A stretch of DNA of 64,000 nt, from assembly GCA_019787685.1 (NCBI GenBank), contig JAHNUO010000025.1, forward strand, positions 401,466 to 465,465. Reading direction: 5' to 3'. The DNA is from Chiua virens (Eukaryota; Basidiomycota; Agaricomycetes; Boletales; Boletaceae). This document shows positions 10,223 through 22,358 of this stretch, piece after piece (the stretch's first letter is position 1; each line of letters begins with the position of its first letter). Made by a program: the position numbers and the translations under genes. The notes under the pieces were generated by a model, which did not search any database, was not told where the DNA came from, and saw nothing but the letters and a program-made list of their open reading frames with translations.

Positions 10223-12652
10223 ATGGGTAACATATTCAGTCGACTTGTTCGCGAGGCACAGACTTTCACATTACTCGCGCAGGCATTGAATTTCTGGCCA
10301 AATTCTCCGTGCCTTCGCTCTCTCCTTCTTGTCCTTCGCACGCTATCCACTTCCTCTTCTGAACCCACACGGAAGTGGCAAGATTTCGCTAGGATTCCCG
10401 AAGCTCCTACACCAAGTTCCTCGTCTGAAGGTGTTGCAGCCCCTTCTACGCCATCTTTCCCCGCTTCTGGTCTCAAACGCAAGTGAGAGGATTCTGTGGA
10501 GATCCTCAAAGTACCTTCCTCGAAACGCCCTCTTTTGGACACTATCCCCCTCCCTTCATCTGAGTCTCCGCCATCTCCGAGTCTCCTCGCTTCTGGTCTC
10601 AAACGCAAGCGAGAGGATTCTGTGGAGATCCTCGAAGCACCTTCCTCCAAACGCCCTTTTTTGGACACTATCCCCCTCCCCTCATCCGAGTCTCCGCCAT
10701 CTCCGAGTCTCCTTGCTTCTGGTCTCAAACGCAAGTGAGAGGATTCCGTGGAGATTCTCGAAGCACCTTCCTCCAAATGCCCTCTTTTGGACACTATCCC
10801 CCTCCCTTCATCCGAGTCTCCGCCATCTCCGAGTCTCCTTGCTTCTAGTCTCAAACACAAGCGAGAGGATTCCATGGAGATCCTCGAAGCACCTTCCTCC
10901 AAACGCCCTCTTTTGGACACTATCCCCCTCCTCTCATCCGAGTCTTCGCCATCTCTCCCTGCTTCTGGTCTCAAATGCAAGCGAGAGGATACCGTGGAGA
11001 TCCTTGAAGCACCTTCCTTCAAACGCCCTCTTTTGGACACTATCCCCCTCACCTTATCCAATCCTTCGTCGTCTCTCCCTGCCTCGGGTCTCAAACGCAA
11101 GCGAGAGGATTCTGTGGAGGCGCCTTCCTCCAAACACCCCCTTCTTGACACTACATCGGAGTGTCTGGCCCCCTCTTTGCCACATCCTGCCTTGGAACTC
11201 GCGTGCGAACGACAAGGTTCCATTGAGATCACCGTACCCTATCGCTCGATTCCTCAGGTATGTACATATTATGACCGTTTGGTGGATTCTCCACTCATAT
11301 TTTGTCACTCAGAGCACGACATCAATTCTTGTGCTTCCAAATGAGGTGATTTATCAAGTGATCGGTCTTCTCGAAGTTTGTGATTTGAAAGCTTGCAGTC
11401 AGACGTGCATTCTGCTCAGAGAAATTGCTGGTCCTCTCAGCCTTGCAGCTACCGGTTTTAATCCGGCTGGGCGTTTTTGGCTCCCAGTTAAAGAGAATCA
11501 ATATGAAGCCCTTCTAGTCTGGATACGCTTGGACTCCTTTTTGGTTCCACGGGGTTGCTTCTTTACGATTACTCAGGACTCTCATCTCCATGCCCTCCTT
11601 GTCTTTCTGCACTCACCGCGCGTTACTGGTGTTCGCACTGTCTATCTCTCGTTGGAGGGAAGCTCCCTGTCCCTGTCTTTGATCTCCCTTGTCCTCAAAG
11701 AGATCAAGTCGTTGAGATGCCGTGAGCTTTCCTTCACCGGTGTGTCACCTCCCCCCAATCACCCTCTCTGTTTCCCTTCTCTGAAGGGAAGAGGGACTCA
11801 TCATGCGGATAGTGAACTCAGTACCCTTCGGCTCAATACCAACTTCGCATTCAGCCCACAGGTTATTGCTTTCACTGTAGACATCCTCATCAATTCCCCC
11901 CTTGAACACCTCTCTCTCCGCGGGGTCGAGCTTCCCCGCCAAGTGTGGGGCAAGCTGCTCCGCACATTAACTTTCCCCCGCTTGCAAAGTCTTCAGATAC
12001 ACTATGAATGCCCTGCTGGCGACCTTCTGGCGTTCTTGGACCGCCACCCCTCCCTGCAGAGGCTCGACATCTGCACTTATGGAAAGCAAGAATCCCGGTA
12101 TCGAACACGACAACTCCGAGTCAACCTTCCAAAGTTGAATCATCTTGGCGGCCCCCCTGGCTACATCTGCATGATCACTAAGCACCTCCAGACTCCTGAA
12201 GTAGTTCAGTCGCTTTCCGTGTCTCTGGTGGACTCCAGTTCCCAGCGGCCACTCATCTCTCGTATTTTGGATTGCACCCACTACTTTCCAAAGGCGTCTC
12301 ATGTGAGGATCGCGTTCTGCCAATTCAGCCATATCCCCGAAGCCAGTCTCCAGGTTCCCGAATGCGAACAACGGATCTGCGATACCAGGGCGCTCACCAT
12401 CGATTACCCTTTCTCTCTTTCGTTGTTCAGAGAGAGTAGTAATCTCTTGGTAAGTTGCATCAGCTCTTTACAAAATCGTTGGACTCAAAGTCCTGGTAGC
12501 CACACTGTGGGACATGGCTTTCATCATTTCCATCCGTAGAAAGCATTGAATTAGTTACAGATGATCTGGAGATCAATCAACATGTCTGTGCTGAGTTTCT
12601 AGCACACTCTCCCCCTAGGGAGGGTCTGCGTGTTAACATTTCCTCCCTCTAA
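10223..12652 (+). CDS. F-box/LRR protein with repeat-coded N-terminus, two in-frame stops
   Basis: The model is 10223-11257, 11313-12449 and 12500-12652. The frame reading KRKREDSVEILEAPSSKR through the minisatellite joins, by a 55-nt intron with donor GTATGT, to an F-box: LVLPNEVIYQVIGLLEVCDL then KACSQTCILLREIA. A leucine-rich, LRR-like region follows (LEHLSLRGVELP, PRLQSLQIHYEC, HPSLQRLDI), ending in VNISSL. F-box proteins serve as substrate adaptors of SCF ubiquitin ligases; the target here is unknown. Upstream of the repeats the frame begins MGNIFS, which resembles an N-myristoylation signal. TGA codons at 10484-10486 and 10736-10738 (CGA in sister repeats) break this frame. An unbroken product could start at the ATG at 10748 (599 residues). 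Without the first intron, a different frame is open from 10329 to 12539. Confidence 0.7.
10461..11140 (+). repeat. 126/120-bp tandem repeat (minisatellite)
   Basis: Six units are marked by tctcaaac near 10471, 10597, 10723, 10849, 10969 and 11089, so periods are 126, 126, 126, 120 and 120 bp. All are multiples of three. Units encode 42 or 40 residues of the form KREDSVEILEAPSSKRPLLD followed by a Pro/Ser-rich linker. Confidence 0.95.
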
Positions 12653-12763
12653 TGCCAGCTCTCTCGATTAGTATGCAGATTCATTGATAACCTCTTGTAA
12701 TAGTATTTTGTACATCCCCTCCGACGTGCTTGGTTGTATTATTTACACAGTTTACTATCCCAT

Positions 12764-15700
12764 TCACGTCATGTCAATACTGTTCAACGGTTTTACCACT
12801 AGGAGTCCGTCCTGCCAGATCATACTGATCGCATGGGAAACAATGCTCTTCCCAGAGACAACTTCCAAATTATCTCTCCCCTTCTCCTGCCACAATGCAG
12901 CGCCGAAGTCTCTATATGCGAGGAAGGGGTCTTTTACCTCAGCCGGCACGGGTAGGTACCTTCGAATTGCGAAGAAGTAATCTTCAGCGCCCTGACCTGC
13001 AGTGACAGAAAAGATGTACTCGATCCTCCCCGGAAAGGTACCTCCTTCGTGTTCAAAGAAAATGCTCGCGTCCCTCGGTAATGTTGCATTCGTGGTGTAG
13101 CGTGTTCCCGCAATCGTACAACGTTTGTAGGTTTTGATCTTATCGTCCAGTGAGCTCTTCACTCCACTAACTTGCATTGCGAGATATACATCCTTCAGTG
13201 GCGATCTTTCCTCTACTTTCCCCTCGATCTGAAATGCCGGTTCTTGATCTGGGTCAGGAAGTGAAAAGAGACTGATGGGAGATTCGAAAAATGTGCGCTC
13301 GTGCACTGCTGCACACCTCTGCATGATTGCACCTGCTTTCCGGATGATTTCAGGGGAAATTGGGTCAGTCAGCATGGCTTTCATTCTCGCCGCTGCACAG
13401 AAGCGGACCAGCATAGTTTCCTCCAGTTCCCCTGGCCCTCAGTTAGCATGCTTTCGTCTCGAAAAATACAAGCTTACCCATTTTATGATTAGTCTTAGTT
13501 TTTTGCAACATGCCAATAATGCGCTTGAAGGGGAACATCCACCAACCACGCATTGGACCGTATCTGCTGAAAAACTCGTTGATGTGTAATGCTGCATGGT
13601 GATTTGGTCGCCAGCGAAGCTTCGGGAAAACGTCCCTCACGCTTTCAAGGTATGCCTTCATGTACCGCTTGTACTGATGACCGTGGATTTCTGAGGTTAC
13701 ATGGGAAGTGCCCCACCTTACTGCCATGGCTAGGAGCATTGTGCTGTGAGCCAGTTTCTTTCTCCTTGCATCCTTCTCGTTACCTCCGGATTCATCAGAC
13801 CCCCACAATCGGCACAATATCACCGGAAGGTCAAACTCGATCGCCGACCGCCATTGCTCAGCCTTCAGCTTTCCGTGCTCTGCGTCACCAAGGTTAGTGG
13901 GTGGGCCCCTCTGCCATGTCAGCCGTACAATGGAGTCCAGGTATGTCTGGATCTCGTCGATCTCTTTGTTGACCAATGGTTCACAAGACTTCTCGTTAGC
14001 CGCCAGAGACATTTCACATTCATCAACAAATTCGTCTCCGATGAGGGGAACCATCGGGTGAACCCGGATCTCATCGACCCCTGGAGTGGTGTTCTGAGTG
14101 GATGAAGACTTATGTGAGGTAAGTTTAAAAGTTACAAGTACTTCGTTTGTGTATCTCACCAACAGTACTTGAATCAGCTCTTTTTTCGTAGGATATTTGC
14201 GTAACGATTTGACCGTATCAAGTATGCCGTTCTCGTCAACCAATGCCCGCAAGACAGATGCACGTAAGCGGGTCAGTGCTGTTGTGGTCGGTTTCCCTCT
14301 GAGAATGGTCCTCCCTTGATCCAGTTCTGCCGGGCTCGCAGGCTCGCCGACAGGCTTGGGGTTATGGCGGCGTAAGTCTTGATTCGCCTGCTTGTCGACA
14401 ACGATCAAGTCTCTGAAATGGAATTGGGCTAATCCCAGGAAGAGGTTGTGCATGCCGTCTATCACCACGAAGCGAGTGGGGTCCCAGTACGGCAAGCGAA
14501 GCAACTCAGACCACCACACTCCAGTCTCTTTGAACATCCGATCCCTCTCCGTTTGGTTTTTAGCATCTCGCCACCGCTCGGCATTCCTCAAATGTTCCAA
14601 TCGTGTTCGTCGCCTCCAGTGATCGCATTCGAAATCGCTGATCTCTGACTTCTGTAACCAACAGAGATTGCAAAGATGCTTTGCAGTTGGCGCAGCGAAG
14701 CCGGTGGTCTTCCGGGCTGCTGGTAGGTCATTGACAGCCAACGCAATTACGGACCGGACAAGGCGACCGGTGGGATGACCAGTAGTTCTTGAAAACCACG
14801 TGCCACTCTGCCAAGCAGGCAAGAAGTAGTCAACGAGGGGCCGTAAAAAGTGGTTTATTTCGTCCACGGAAGGCTCTCGGGGACCGGGTATGACGCCTAC
14901 TAGGTAAATATTTTCTGCCTTGTAGCGGAGACTTGGAGGGAGGTTGAGGAGTGCCATCGACATCGACCCTACCGATTTCCTTTTCCCAGAGATCTTGTTG
15001 GTGTGCGGGTTGAACCAGTCTACAGACAGACTCCAGGCAAGCCTAAGATCGCTCCTTTTCAAACCGTCCATGAACAGTTTGCCATCAAGTCCGTTGATCT
15101 CCGTTATTGCAGTACCATCCTTCACGTCCCAGAGCTGATGCCTTTCATTCAACATAGTCCCTCGTTCCAAAGCTGCCTCCATTCCAGGGCGAGCTAACAT
15201 ATTCGCCATGAAGTCCTTGTAGTCATGTACGACAAATGGTTTGATTGGTACGTGGATTTTCTCCCCATTCTTTCGGATAGTCTTCACTAACGCTTGGTTG
15301 CATATCTTCCCACCTGGATATTTCTGATACGTGCAGCGGTCTGGATAAGATTGGCGCTTTCTGTTGGGGGACTGCAATGGGGCATGTGTGTAGGAACACC
15401 GTATGCAGGTTGCATAAGTGACTGTGGCGGGTTGGAGGTCAAATTTTTTCTGGATGGTGCGTATGTCACCAGGAATGAATTTCCTGTTCGACTCAATTGA
15501 GCCAGGAGAAAAGTTCTCTTTATTGCCACCCAGTGGAGTCGACAGAAGAAGGTTGAGGAACTCCAAGAGAGCATTACACCACGGCCGAGCAACATGTCCG
15601 AAGACGTCCAAAATCACTGCAACAAGCATCGACAACAAGATAGCCGGGTTCGCATTGTGGAAGCTCTGCTGAAACTTCTCCTCTATCAAATGTGGTAAGC

Positions 15701-16311
15701 AATCAGTATCGTGATTTTGGAAGCATTAACTTGCCAGTGTCGACGAATTCTGCAGAAGTCTCTCCATGGAGGAGGTCCTCTGGGCTCCGAGCAGCCAAGG
15801 TCCCCTTAATGCTTGTTATCGCGAGTTGAACCTGGGCTAAGTTCTCTCCCAGCTCACTGCGAAGGATCTCGTTCACCTCATCCCCGCTGGTTTCCATTTC
15901 TGCAACCTTCTGTGAGTGCTCTCTAAGCCAACTCTCTTTGTCTGTCAGGGCCACTAACACCTTATCTTGTGCCCCCTGCGCATCCAGTCCATCTACCATT
16001 TGGGAGATTCTCTTTGTGCGCAAGTGTAGTTCGTGATCAACAAGAGCAAGTGTCGTGAACGTCTCATTTGCGACAGTTGGATCAAGGGATAAGTTGCTAG
16101 GTTGTCCCGACATATCGCCCAGTGGTGAAGGATCATTGATGGTTAACTTGCTAAGTCGTCCTATTATATTGTCCTGTGTACACGTATTTCAGCGAGATAT
16201 TGCAATCCACGCCATGTTACTCACTGTATCATCCATGACAAGGATTTCGTACTGTCCTTCGGGGCCACTGATCGCCTTTATAGGGTTACTCCGAAAACAA
16301 ACTATGACCAT
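12764..16311 (-). CDS. Tnp2-type (CACTA/EnSpm-like, Transposase_21) transposase
   Basis: Four exons (16311-16225, 16173-15731, 15663-13478, 13437-12764) join in frame to 1129 residues. Signatures of the fungal Tnp2 family are visible: NIYLVGVIPGPREPSVDEIN followed by HFLRPLVDYFLPAWQSGTWF, VVIDGMHNLFLGLAQFHF (a conserved DxxH block), STMLLAMAVRWGTS, and HAALHINEFFSRYGPMRGWW followed by MFPFKRIIGMLQ and NHKMG. A zinc-binding-like CxxC pair (TCIRCSY) and CNLCW are present. The protein should cut and paste a CACTA-type element. I did not find terminal inverted repeats, so the element ends are undefined. The least certain junction is exon 2 to 3, where the acceptor was chosen by phase. The frame looks intact, so the gene may still be active. 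Confidence 0.85.
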
Positions 16312-17573
16312 GAAGCTACAAGACATTGAAATTACAAGGCAAAATCATAATCCCCTTGTTCCTATCGGAGGTAGGGTTGCTGAGCTGAGCCATAACTGCC
16401 GAGCCGAGCCATAACTACTGTAGCCGCTGTAACCAAAGCCGTAACTGACTTGTTCCCTGATATAACACTTGACAATACGTTGTTCCCATTTAGGCTGCCT
16501 TTTTTTGTTTTCTCCAACTCTTAAGGTAATGTGCGAAATTATCTATCAGCCCTCATCTCTGCGTCTCTGCACTCTCTCACTTAGCAAAGTTTACCCAATG
16601 GTCTTGTGAAAAAGTATTCCGAGTGGTGGTTGGGCTACAATGAAGGTAAGTCATGAACTACTGGTGCATGCATGATGGTCATTCTCTGACTGTCTTTCAT
16701 TAGCCACTGATTATTCCATCGCGTTCTGTCAAGTCTCCTAAGAGACAGCACCTTGTCAGTTAACAGCAAATTCTCTACCACTTGCTCTCTTATGCGTAGT
16801 CTAGACACCACTCCGCCCTTGGTGGGCTCACCCACTGGCAGAAATGACCAGCTTTTTATTATGTGTTGCACTTCTAGGTCTAGTGGCCTACCTTGCAGCA
16901 TTAGGATGCCATGCGATAGATGCCAGTGTCATGTATTTGGTGAAGGGGCCGACCGCGGGCCCCTGAGTGGACCCGGCAGTGGGCCGCTCTAGCATATGCT
17001 CCAACCTATTTAGACTTAGCGATTAAAAATGTCTATTTCTCATAGTTTATACATATCCTTGATTTGTGTTGAGATTTGTGTGCCACATGCACGCAATCTG
17101 TTTATGTACTTAACATTGCTAAATATGATTTCGAATAAAGTTGCATTCATAGAAGGAAATTAGACAAAAAATTGTCTATGTACATACTGGACATCATTTG
17201 CCGGATTCGTGTTAAATACAAAAAAGTACATATTGTATGACATGTGTAACCTATCACAATCATTCATTTTCTCAATTTGTCGAGCTCGATAAGTTCATCC
17301 ATCAAATTCAGTTATATAATTAAAATTTGTTTGAGATATGTACCTAGGGCAAATCCTCTTATTTAGTTTGAATATTTTATTCAATATTTATGGACTTTGT
17401 CACTTCGACTTTTTTGTTCGTGTCTCGGGTGTCAGTGTAAGGGTGCATCACGTCAACGTTACTAATATGTAACATTAAGGGCGAGCGTCGAGCGACGAAC
17501 GCAAGCAAGAGAGAGCCGAGAGAGGCCCATCGGAGTTAACAATCTTTTCCACCACACGACGTTCTTACTCCTC
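16312..17573. other. Intergenic with AT-rich block
   Basis: From about 16990 to 17420 the sequence is clearly richer in A/T than its surroundings (runs such as tttagtttgaatattttattc). It then returns to GC-balanced sequence with gagcgtcgagcgacgaacgc just before the first DUF2235 gene. The 5' side of the transposase lies at the left. No coding sequence is seen; the AT-rich block may be the end of the transposon or a promoter region. Confidence 0.5.
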
Positions 17574-20500
17574 ATGACCACGGAAAGTCCTCAAGCTAGT
17601 ACTTCGTCTCGTCCCGAAAACGCGCCCAACTCAACCGTAGTCCCGGCATCGTCTTCTAGATGTCTTCAGTGCAATCCTCAAAACAGGGGAGACACGAGGA
17701 ATCTTGTGGTGTGCATCGACGGCACTTGTAACAAATTTGGGGAAGAGGTAATGTCTACACGCTGGCTCTATAATGTCTCTGATGACTACTTTGGTCAGAA
17801 TACCAATGTAGTCAAACTGTTCGCCAAGATCGATCAGCAAGCGGCAAGTCCAAAACAAATCGCATACTATTCCAGTGGAGTTGGCACGCGTCCTCATTCG
17901 CGAGGAATCTCAGAAAAACTTGACATGGCATTTGGATGGTTCGTACATACTTGTCATGATTCCCAACACTGTAAGGTAATGAAATGTACGATCACAGGAG
18001 CATAGAAGAGATCGTCAAGGATGCGTATCGTTGGCTAGCAGATAAGTATGAAGACGGGGACCAAATTTATTTATTCGGTAAAATAGGTTATCTTCACACT
18101 GCACGCAGCTAATGGTGATGGTACCAGGCTTCTCTCGAGGTGCATATCAAGTACGAGTTCTGGCGGGAATGATACACGAGGTATGGGTGGATACGTTTTT
18201 GAGTCATTCACTTGGACTGGAACGTGTATATCAGGTTGGATTGATAAGGACCCCGACGGAGAAACAGGTCGGAGCGTAAGTTGCTGTTTTGTCCGTACAC
18301 GGACTGGACAAATATTACGCTTTTTGGCAGGGCTTATGATTATTTCAAAGCAATTCGTTCGGAAGAGCGGAAGACAAGAGAGATCGCTAGGCACTTTAAG
18401 AACACATTTTCCTGGAGAGACCTGAGAGTGCACTTCGTTGGTGTTTGGTAACTCTGGCATTTAAATTACTTCTTGGATGTGCCTCAGACTGATTTCGGTC
18501 AGGGATACTGTCTCGTCTGTGGGGATCATGAGGGGAGATATGTTCCTGTCGACATCCTCATCTGCGGCACATGCGTGTCATTTCAGACACGCACTTGCTC
18601 TCGACGAACGTCGGGTCAAGTTCATGCCAGAGTATTTCCAGGAAATGAATTCTCTGGCAAGCGACGGGAAATACAAATACTTTGTTTCCTCCAACATTGG
18701 ACGCACAAGTCCCGCTGGCGAACCTAACCAAGTCACAACTGACAACGATCTGACTGAGTCCTCTGCGGGAAGGAAGAACGAGCCCCCCGACATCAAGGAA
18801 GTCTGGTTTGCAGGTTGTCACTCAGACGTGTGAGTATATCATTCAAACTCGTTTTTGTTACCGATTATTTCACCAGAGGTGGTACAAGCAAACCCGGGAA
18901 ATCTCATCTGTCCGGGAACGTCTCGCTTTTATGGATGCGACGAGAAGCAATAGCAAGTGGCCTCAAACTACACCCAACGGATCTAGTCTGGGTTCCAGCT
19001 GATCTTGATTTCGGCACCAGCAATTCGATGCGCAAGCTATGGCCAGTCGTCGAGTGTTTGCCCATCACACACCAAGCATCATTCAGCGGTCCTGGTGGAA
19101 ATGCTCGACGGTGAGGCTTGCGATGGGCTGCTTGTTCATGTTGCTGATCTCGCACTCGCTAGCCTACACCTATTCCGGCCTCGCCGTATCATTCCTGGTC
19201 AAAAGTTTCATGCTTCCATTCTGTACGCAAATGCGTATAAGCCAGAAGCAACGCTAGGGGAGGGCTTCGACATACCCATAATACAAGCTGAAAATACTGA
19301 ACCGAACGATCTAATTTGGGAGAAAGGACTGTTCGATAAGACCGCTGCAGAAGAGCTTGTGAAACGTTTAGGTGGCAAGGAAGGGGTTGCGTCAATCTAC
19401 CTTGACAGGTTGTTGTTCATGTTGAGATCTAGTAAGGTTTATTTCTATCGGGATCTCTGGATGTTCACGGCACCTGCGTTTTCAGAGGAAGGAAAAGATT
19501 ACCTGAGGCAGGTACCTCGTTGGCAAGAGCAGTTTGCGCAGCTCATAGACAACCACGGATGTGCACCGTTTGTGAAGCTCGCTGCAATCGTTGCTTATTA
19601 CGAACTATGCGAGTGTCCTGCTTCTAGATGTGTGTGACTCGTAACAAGTTTTCTGTGACAGCTTGTGATCCAGATGCGACTCCAAAGAGTCCTGCGTTGA
19701 CCCACATCGAACTTTCGCAAGTTGCTCTCCTGGAGAGTCCTGCACCGACTCATACTCAACTCATGCGAGACATGTCGGATGCCGCGAAGCAATCACTGCT
19801 TACCATTCTGGGAGCAAAAGGGCACCGGGACGGTTCGAGAATATTCGCTTTGTTGAGACTCCTGGCGAGACACGACGCTTTGCGAAACCACATTCCCATC
19901 ACAGACATTTTGAATGGTCTCTTCCAGTTACTAGATGATATTGTTGACCGGAGAGACGGGAGTTTTGGGCAGGCAATGGATGGTCTGAGGTGCCTGTTGC
20001 AGTATGGTGCGTTTACAATCATCGTAGAGCCCAGCCTTACTTATACTCCGTTAGAGGATACGCGGAAGACTATCATCGGGAAGCTTGATGAACATCGTCC
20101 GAATCCAAGAGTGTCACGACTTTCCCGAATATTGGAGACGAACAGTAAGGATGCCTTCTGTCATCCACACTACATAGAAAATCATTACGTCCTGCAGAAC
20201 ACCCACTGTTGACCGCAAAACCGTTGACTGCAACATTGCGCATGGTGTTGACTCTGGCACAATTTCCGGAGGGTGAGAACTGATCCCTGATTCACGAGCT
20301 GTAGTAAACTGGCAATGACGCATGACATAGCGAGGAACGCATGTTCCGCAGTAAAGCCTAAACTCGAACAGTGGGTGAAAAGGGATAAGGGCCTCGTCGG
20401 TCTCCTTGCCGTTGAAATACTGCTTGCCCTACACGATTCCGAGCGTAAGTCGTCCTTTCTTGAACTTGCCGCTCCCTCACTTCTTAGTTTAGAGCGATTC

Positions 20501-22358
20501 GATGCTTCGGATAAACAGTTTCAAACGCATCTTGCGAGAGCTTTAGTTCACTTGCAGCCTGAACGACACGATTCAAGTGATAATAGTGGGCATAGTGCAG
20601 ATCCTGGACTGCAGTTGCGTCGACTCTTTGGTCTTGGTAAGCGACATCCGTTTATCACCTCTGACTGGGTTTTATCGTCAGATCAATCGTATCAGATGCC
20701 GAGAACCTGGATGATCGACACAAGAAGCTTGTTGATGAACTGAAAGGAGCAGTGCAGAAAGGGAATACTCGAGAGCGCACGGCGTCGACGATGACTTTTT
20801 CGAAGCTTTGCGAATGTAAGTCTAGTTTCGCTGGTGTAAAGATGCAGGTTGAGTGTTTATCAGCCGCGACCATCCGCAACTACCTATGCGAGATCCATCT
20901 CCTGGATTTATTCATCGAGCAGTTGCAACGTAAAGATACGGCACTGCTTGCTGCCTATGCATTGGCTGTTTGTTTGAAACACGGCGAGTGAAATCTCTTG
21001 CAGTAGGCATTGTGGGATTGAAGCTCGCATCAAAAGACATGACGCCGTCCAACGAAGAGAACATGAAGCTTTCAAAAAACATTGTGAGGATGCTACGATT
21101 GGGCTATTTCGACGATGCTGTGGGTTCCATGGAGGGATTCGAGATTTTTCATGCCCTTATGCAACACGGTAACGAAATAACTCGTCATTGGTGTCGATGT
21201 AGGGCCACATACTGACACACCCGAGCCAGACGACCTGCGGAACAAGATTAAAAATGACATCACAGAGGCTCTGAATAGGAAGCTGGGAAAGAAGAAGCAG
21301 AAGGAAGTTCGGACGAGCCTGATTTGTTTGGATGTCTTCCAGTCCCTCGGTATGTACTGAAATATTGATGTTGATTTCAATGTATAGCTAAGACAACCTC
21401 CAGACAAAGGAGGACTATGGACCCACGAGCTCGTTGAAAGGAGTGTACAACATCTAAATAATCCGGTATGGAAGGTACAGAAGGCAGGGGTGACGGTTCT
21501 GTCAGCCTTGGCTCAGACAGGTATGTACGATTGCTACTTGGAGCATTCCAAATAATATTCTGTGACTTCAGAACATGGTGAAGCAGTCATCAGCCTTCGG
21601 ATTGTCGAGATTGTCGAGATGCTTCTCTCGCAGGATGACTCGTCTAAGTCACCTTCCTGGATGATGGGACCTGCATGCGTTCTACGCATTCTGGCTCAAA
21701 ATGGTAAGCATTCCCATCCGACTTGCAAAACTCGGATGTAATTATCCATGCGTTCTTTTAGCGGAGCTGCGGCGCATCACGCGCGAGACGATTGAATATG
21801 GCAATTTGAAGGATCTGTATTTATCTGGCGCTCTGGTTAAACAGACAGATACGCGAGCATGGAAGGTCAAGACTCCAAATCGAAGTGAGCAGATCTTTTT
21901 ACATTAAAGAATCTGCTGAATTTTACTTTTCTGGACCCTTCAAGGTGACGTCGATGACATGCTTGATAAGATGATCAAAGCCGTGGACGGTGAATTATCA
22001 GAGGAAGATCTCATACCGATCGGGGATGAAGTGCTGCCTCATATACAGCACTGGGACCGGTTGATCAGGCTGATTGGCAATGGGTCGGTAGTGACGGTGG
22101 CCGCTCTCCCAGTCTTGCTCGGCTTGGCTGCCATCTCGGTCCTCTCTCTGGCAGGAACAGCGATCGCTGTCACTTCTGTTCAGGTATACGAGTGCGTTCA
22201 AATTCAAACATCTTGTTAACAGGATGAGCTGATGTCGACGGATATCTAGCTCATTTGTCAGCCTGATCCGCAAGGAGGATGCAGCTACTATGAACAATCC
22301 AACTGAAGGTAGCGGACAAGATGGAAATATAAGTGAAGGTGCACCAAGGCTAGCATGA
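17574..22358 (+). CDS. DUF2235 (Tle1-like hydrolase)-helical repeat protein, array copy 1
   Basis: Exons: 17574-17747, 17799-17938, 17998-18077, 18128-18180, 18235-18275, 18331-18447, 18503-18829, 18877-19110, 19163-19431, 19486-19608, 19662-20006, 20055-20144, 20198-20272, 20331-20444, 20493-20636, 20696-20815, 20864-20983, 21037-21168, 21230-21349, 21404-21520, 21572-21703, 21762-21884, 21945-22191, 22250-22358; 1181 residues, frame closed. Residues about 43-400 are DUF2235, the alpha/beta-hydrolase family that includes the bacterial phospholipase Tle1. Visible marks are LVVCIDGT (44-51), TNVVKLF, the nucleophile elbow GFSRG (Ser134) and AGCHSDVGG (Asp310). From about residue 500 a helical repeat region follows, with exons of about 120 nt each, resembling ARM/HEAT repeats. 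Residues 1112-1145 are strongly hydrophobic (one long or two short membrane segments), followed by a short basic then acidic tail. I infer a membrane-bound lipase-like protein; its substrate is unknown. Introns 10 and 17 have GC donors. Confidence 0.88.

Noticed and set aside
13443..15689. Tnp2 as a single 748-residue protein starting at 15689
   Set aside because: The start codon there is TTG, and conserved sequence continues upstream and, after a 40-nt intron, downstream.
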